In this document: in pieces, positions 59,450 through 64,000 of the stretch
How the letters are laid out: each line of letters begins with the position of its first letter
Position numbering within the stretch: the stretch's first letter is position 1
Assembly: GCF_964355755.1 (NCBI RefSeq)
Contig: NC_092672.1
Location: 37,320,501 to 37,384,500 of the forward strand
DNA: 64,000 bases
From: Antedon mediterranea
Taxonomy: Eukaryota; Echinodermata; Crinoidea; Comatulida; Antedonidae
Reading direction: 5' to 3'
Position numbers and translations under genes: made by a program
The notes under the pieces: generated by a model
What the model was told of the DNA's origin: nothing
Seen by the model: the letters and a program-made list of their open reading frames with translations, nothing else
Database searches by the model: none

Positions 59450-62400
59450 ATGGCTCCCAAGAAGAAGAAAAAGTCTGGAAAAGGCAAATTAGCAAAGATG
59501 ACGGAAGAAGAGAGAATTATTTACCTGGAACAAAAGGCATTGCAAGAAGAAGAGATGAAGAAGAAAAAAGAGGACATGCTCAATCAATTTCTTAAGGTTA
59601 TCTAATTTGAATAAAGATTGTGAAAACAAGATTATACTGTACATCATTAATAAAATACCTGTATAACAACGTAATATTATTTTTACAATACAAAACAAGA
59701 CTTAAAAAATATGTTGTTTTTCTTCTTTTAGGATAAACTTGTGAAGGAAGAGCGAAGTGCACATTTTAATCTTTTCAAATTAAACCACCAATGGCGAACT
59801 ATCATGAGAACAGCTAAATCAAAAGAACTAAAAAAAGATATTGAGATTCTTAGTCAGACATTTGAAAGAGTCGTGGACCGTAAAGACAGCGTAATCAAGT
59901 CGTTAGTTAAAGATCTTGGAGAGGCAGAAGAGCAATATTCCATGGCATTGAGAAGTCATTTACAAAATATGGATCATTTAATAGGTAAATATGTTATCAG
60001 AAATGGAGTAGTAGTCAGTATCCAGTATAAAGTGTGGCTTATCATACACTTCCATAATTTTATTTACTTTTTTTTAACTGTTTTATCATGTTTTAATGTA
60101 ATATAAATGAGCACCTACTGTTTTATCATGTTTTAATGTAATATAAATTAGCACCTACTGTTTTATTTTTTGTTTTATAGGCTGCCTCATACATTATTTA
60201 ATATTATATACTTATAGAGAGAAATAAATGTTACTTTGATTGATTGATTGAAACACCAACTTTCAAAATTGAATAACTATATATATTAAACAATTGGTTA
60301 ATGACAAATTTCAAAGTTACAACGTACTTTAATCCTCATACAGAATCCTTATGACCATGCTATAGTATAGTATTCATAGTGGTATATTTAATACTTAGCT
60401 GCATAAAACCACTCATTTTGAAGCCTGATGTAGATGTAAATCTATTTTTAGATCTTCAGCGATGTCGTCTTGAAGTGTTACTAAGTGAATACGAGGAAGA
60501 ACTAAAAGTGCTCAAGAAAGAATTTGACACAGAACGACAGATGATCGTAGAACAACATAAACAAGAGATGAATGACCTTCAAGATATTCTATTTGCTATG
60601 GAAGAGAATGCTAACGAACGAGAAGCAGAGGCTAGGCAAGACTTTCAGAGTCTGAGAGATGAGATCAAAAATAAGGTTAAGATTTCATGGCCTGTCACTT
60701 TAATTTTTAATTGCTCTTTTTACTTTATTTATTTATTTCATAGATTACTTTTATTTTTATGTAAAGCGCATAGAAGTGTTATGCGTTATGCGCTTAAAAC
60801 TCTAAATTTATTATATTTGGACTTGTTGGGTGTAACAATAGTACATTGTCTAAACTCTATTCTAACCATACTTAATTACCCGAACATATATGACTAGATT
60901 CCTACATAATTTCCTATCTGCCATTGTGACAGCCAGTTCATCTCTCTGTTTACCAGTATCCATCTCCAGTACATCAGTATATGTGAGAGCTGGCCTTCAT
61001 AGAGAAAAAAAAACAGAGCTTTTCCTTCACCAAACCCCACTTCATCTAATTACCAATACTTTTTCAAAATGTTGGTTCAGCTGTTGTTGCTCACTCTCTT
61101 ATATTTTCATAGCTCTGTACATATTAGTGTAAATCAAAACAGCATGTTTCTTATTCCTATAGAACCTTGAGGAGAAGCATGCCCTGCGGATCCAACTGGA
61201 AAGCCAAGTGGAAGATTTATGGAAGCAATTTCAACAGGCTTTGAGGAATTACAACGAAACAACGGAAGAAAGAAAGGCAGCGTTTGAAAACCTTCGTGAT
61301 AAAGATGAAAAAAGTGCAAAAGAGATTGAAATGCAGATGAGGAAGTTACAAAGAATATCTGTAAGCCTGAGTTGTTGTGATTTGTAGATGCTCTTCTATT
61401 AGTGTGCTATGTACAGTTCCTAACACCAAGATCATTTTCATTGTATAGTATATTATTAAAATGAAATGAAAGGTTACTTACAGTATACCAGGATTACTGA
61501 TCAAATAAATAATGTAATGTACATGTAATGTACAGTATGGATAATGTACAGTATGGATAATGTACAGTATGGATAATGTACAGTATGGATAATGTACAGT
61601 ATGGATAATGTACAGTATGGATAATGTACAGTATGGATAATGTACAGTATGGATAATGTACAGTATGGATAATGTACAGTATGGATAATGTTTATCATTT
61701 ATTAAGCTCTGTCTACATTATCCAACTAGGTGGTGATATGCCCAAATATGGTAGTGATATGACATCATTATTTCCATATACATTTGTCTGGTGCAACTCT
61801 TATCCTTCCAGTATTAAAAAACTTCAAACTCTTCAAAAAAAGGCCATCAGGGTTATATCTGGCGCCCCACCCCTGTCTAATTCATCTCATCTTTTTTCAA
61901 AGCTTAATCTTCTCAAAGTCTCCGATATCAATCTAACCCAACAAGGCTCGTTCATCTTTTCTTCTATTAATTCCAACCTTCCCAAACATCTCTGCTCCAT
62001 GTTCACTCCAAATTCTTCAATTCATTATCATAATACCCGTATTTGTTCAAAATTACATATTCCAACCCATAAAACCAACCACTTTCAACACAACATTAGG
62101 TATTCCGGACCCACTTTTTGGAACGATCTGCCACTCCCCATCTTAAACTCTGTTTCTAGTTAATCATTTTTATCTTAACTTAAAAGTCACCTTATTGCCA
62201 AATATTAACTTTTCCTCGGTCAGTTTTTTTATTTATTTATTTTTTTATTTTTGTATTTTTTTTATTTTATAAATTTTTATTGTCTGTGTCTGTAATAGGT
62301 ACGTCCTCCACAAGATGTGTTTTTCATCTTTCTGGGCGTGTACCTTCTTCTTTCGAATTTTGTTTACATATTTATTGATCACTGAAATCTATTTTGTATA

Positions 62401-64000
62401 TGAAAGGAGAAAATAAATGTTGCTTTGAATTGAATTGAATTGATATATGGGCAAATCACATTTTTTTTCACATAAAATTTGATAGTGTAGACAGAGCTTA
62501 ACAATGTTGGTTATATTTTCAGGATACAATTGCGCAGTTGAGAGCTAAGATGGCTCAGAATTCAAAAGAAAGCGAGGAACGAAATCGTGAACTACGTGAC
62601 CAGCGTGAGGTCATTGCTCATCACTTCCATGAACTGAAGAGCCAGATGAATAGATTCCGTGAGAATGAACGAGCCAGACTGACGCAGTTAACGCTTCAGA
62701 GTAGTGCTGCTTTGAAGGAACTGCAAAGAAAAGTTGATAAGGTTCACATTTTAACTTTTAAGTATTAAATTTAAGTACAGTATTATCATAATATAAAAAT
62801 ATATATTCAAGCATCTTTTGAAATTTGCCAAGAAAGAATAAGTGACAACACATCAACTTTCAATACTGCTAAAGCGTGGTTCCCACTAGAACGCAACACA
62901 GTGACGTATCAAGTGCTGTATTGCATGGCAAATACTGCTAAAGCGTGGTTCCCACTAGAACGCAACACAGTGACGTATCAAGTGCTGTATTGCATGGCAA
63001 ATACTGCTAAAGCGTGGTTCCCACTAGAACACAACACAGTGACGTATCAAGTGCTGTGCTAAAGCGTGGTTCCCACTAGAACGCAACACTGTGACGTATC
63101 AAGTGCTGTATTGCGTATGGCAAATAATGTTGTCGCCCAACTACAAAGGTTTGATTTCACACAGGCGAGGCAAACACAATGAATTTTCTTATATTGCATT
63201 GGTTGAGTTACATGCTAGTGGAAATCATACTTAAAGTATAAGATTATCCTGAATTAATAAAATAATAATGATGACTAAAAGATAATTTAAAAATAATATC
63301 CTATTTATAAGACTGTGTAAATGTATAAATTATTAATCATCTGCTAAAAATAATGAATTTCCTCTTTTTAGGGTGAGAGAATTTTAAAGTTAGCTGAACA
63401 ATGTAGGAAATTGGAGACGGAGGAGGAGAAGGTATTGCCTTTCTACGCCTCATCGCTGACAGAGGAAGAACAGCATGATGTTTCAGCAGCTGTTGCTGAA
63501 GCACCTTCAGAACCACTAGCAGAGGTAACATATTGCAGCAATATTCAGCATACTGTCCCTGGCCAGTGTCCAAATAAATGTATTAACTTTTAAGTGTAGT
63601 TTTATCTTGATAGTTGAGAACTTAAGTTTTGAAACCAAACTGGAAATACAAGAAAACTAAAAGCTGTCTACACTATCAAACTAGTTTGACAAAAAAAAGT
63701 GTGATGTGCCCATATATAATGGTTATATGGCCACATCACATTTTTTTGTCACATACAATTTGATAGTATAGACGGAGCTTTAATTTCTCATTTTCTTTGT
63801 TGAAACTATTATTTTCTCCCTTTTTCCAGATAATGCACGAGTACACGTCTCTGGAGAACTTCTGGAAACGATACAACAAGGTACTTCTGGATAAAGTGGC
63901 ACTAGACAAAGAAAAGAGCACTTTAACAGACGAGAATCAGAGGTTACGTGCTATTCTTAAGCAGTATCTGGATGGCATCTCTGTCAATGATGAGATACTT
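59450..64000 (+). CDS. DRC2: Dynein regulatory complex subunit 2 (DRC2/CCDC65), 3' end beyond window
   Basis: Coiled-coil subunit of the nexin-dynein regulatory complex that links axonemal doublets and controls ciliary beating; it pairs with DRC1. Exons: 59450-59596, 59732-59984, 60452-60675, 61163-61360, 62523-62741, 63372-63524, 63830-64000 (continues); 455 codons in consistent phase. Family landmarks: [13 protein letters not shown] start, [104 protein letters not shown] and [13 protein letters not shown]. Nearly all is predicted helix or coiled coil. The human protein is 484 residues, so only ~30 are likely missing. An acceptor at 59442-59443 just before the ATG implies an upstream non-coding exon. 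Intron 4 contains a MITE with a nested LINE; 60080-60165 has a ~38-bp tandem duplication. Confidence 0.97.
60200..60250 (+). repeat. LINE 3' tail fragment in DRC2 intron 2
   Basis: GAGAAATAAATGTTACTTTG followed by ATTG repeats resembles the end of the LINE at 61781-62442 (GAAAATAAATGTTGCTTTGA plus ATTGA repeats). Confidence 0.6.
61513..61692. repeat. 16-bp tandem repeat in DRC2 intron 4
   Basis: About 11 near-perfect copies of TATGGATAATGTACAG. Confidence 0.95.
61704..62501. mobile_element. MITE split by a LINE insertion
   Basis: Left half of the CTGTCTACACTATCAAACTA family at 61704-61780 and right half at 62443-62501 (GATAGTGTAGACAGAGCTTA at the end). The sequence between them is a LINE flanked by ATATA on both sides. 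Confidence 0.82.
61781..62442 (+). mobile_element. 5'-truncated LINE nested in the MITE
   Basis: Encodes a reverse transcriptase C-terminal region ([54 protein letters not shown]) with a stop at about 62161. A 3' UTR and ATTGA-repeat tail follow. The ATATA flanks at 61776-61780 and 62443-62447 look like its target duplication. Confidence 0.85.
62870..63118. repeat. ~69-bp tandem repeat in DRC2 intron 5
   Basis: Three full copies and a partial copy of GCTAAAGCGTGGTTCCCACT + AGAACGCAACACAGTGACGT + ATCAAGTGCTGTATTGC. The unit equals the left half of the palindromic MITE at 10345-10502, amplified in tandem. Confidence 0.85.
63660..63781. mobile_element. Palindromic MITE copy in DRC2 intron 6
   Basis: CTGTCTACACTATCAAACTA at the left, the inverse TTTGATAGTATAGACGGAGC at the right; ends about 50 bp before the acceptor of exon 63830. 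Confidence 0.8.

Overview
This is nuclear DNA from an animal, most likely a marine invertebrate deuterostome and probably an echinoderm. The reasons are split genes with GT-AG introns and vertebrate-like orthologues, AT-rich introns packed with short palindromic elements, foldback elements with tandem-repeat inverted arms (the architecture described for sea urchin TU elements), and very frequent TAGGCCTA-type motifs. The species call is inference. I assembled gene models by hand from splice sites, codon phase and remembered family conservation; no search was run.

Layout, left to right. (1) 2-2598 (+): 3' part of an SLC43-family transporter with an apparent frameshift in a T run; its poly(A) signal lies inside a palindromic element (3140-3330). 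(2) 3738-13528 (+): a testis-specific serine/threonine kinase (TSSK-like), nine exons, with a 3.5-kb foldback element in intron 5 (5611-9099, 8-bp target duplication). (3) 14322-16550 (-): selenoprotein H, three exons, with an in-frame TGA in a C-K-S-U motif and a candidate SECIS at about 13796-13875; it converges on the kinase gene. (4) 18181-26100: a 97-bp satellite split by a 5.4-kb TA-flanked DNA element. (5) 26852-30064 (-) SGF29 and 30728-34773 (+) GTF2H3, head to head. A GTF2H3 intron carries a 46-bp minisatellite made from the exon-intron junction, so the 5' splice site is repeated about 14 times. (6) 37332-42271 (-): NUDT9, with a 50-bp minisatellite invaded by a truncated LINE, and a second splice-donor duplication. 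(7) 44.1-55.7 kb: a large nested inverted structure with ~100-bp palindromic satellite arrays in opposite orientation, telomere-like palindromes and another foldback element. (8) 54146-54559 (+), a small zinc-finger gene, and 54607-57796 (-), a PHD-finger gene, convergent. (9) 58575-59400: a foldback element. (10) 59450-64000 (+): DRC2/CCDC65, running off the right edge.

The genes form no operon or pathway. Three small themes appear: ciliary or sperm genes (TSSK, DRC2) with possible RFX X-boxes; general transcription (SGF29 of SAGA beside GTF2H3 of TFIIH on one short bidirectional promoter); and redox or nucleotide housekeeping (SELENOH, NUDT9). Most of the remaining sequence is repeats. The most interesting items are the selenoprotein that ORF-based annotation would break at its UGA, the two independent duplications of 5' splice sites, and the inverted structure at 44-56 kb.
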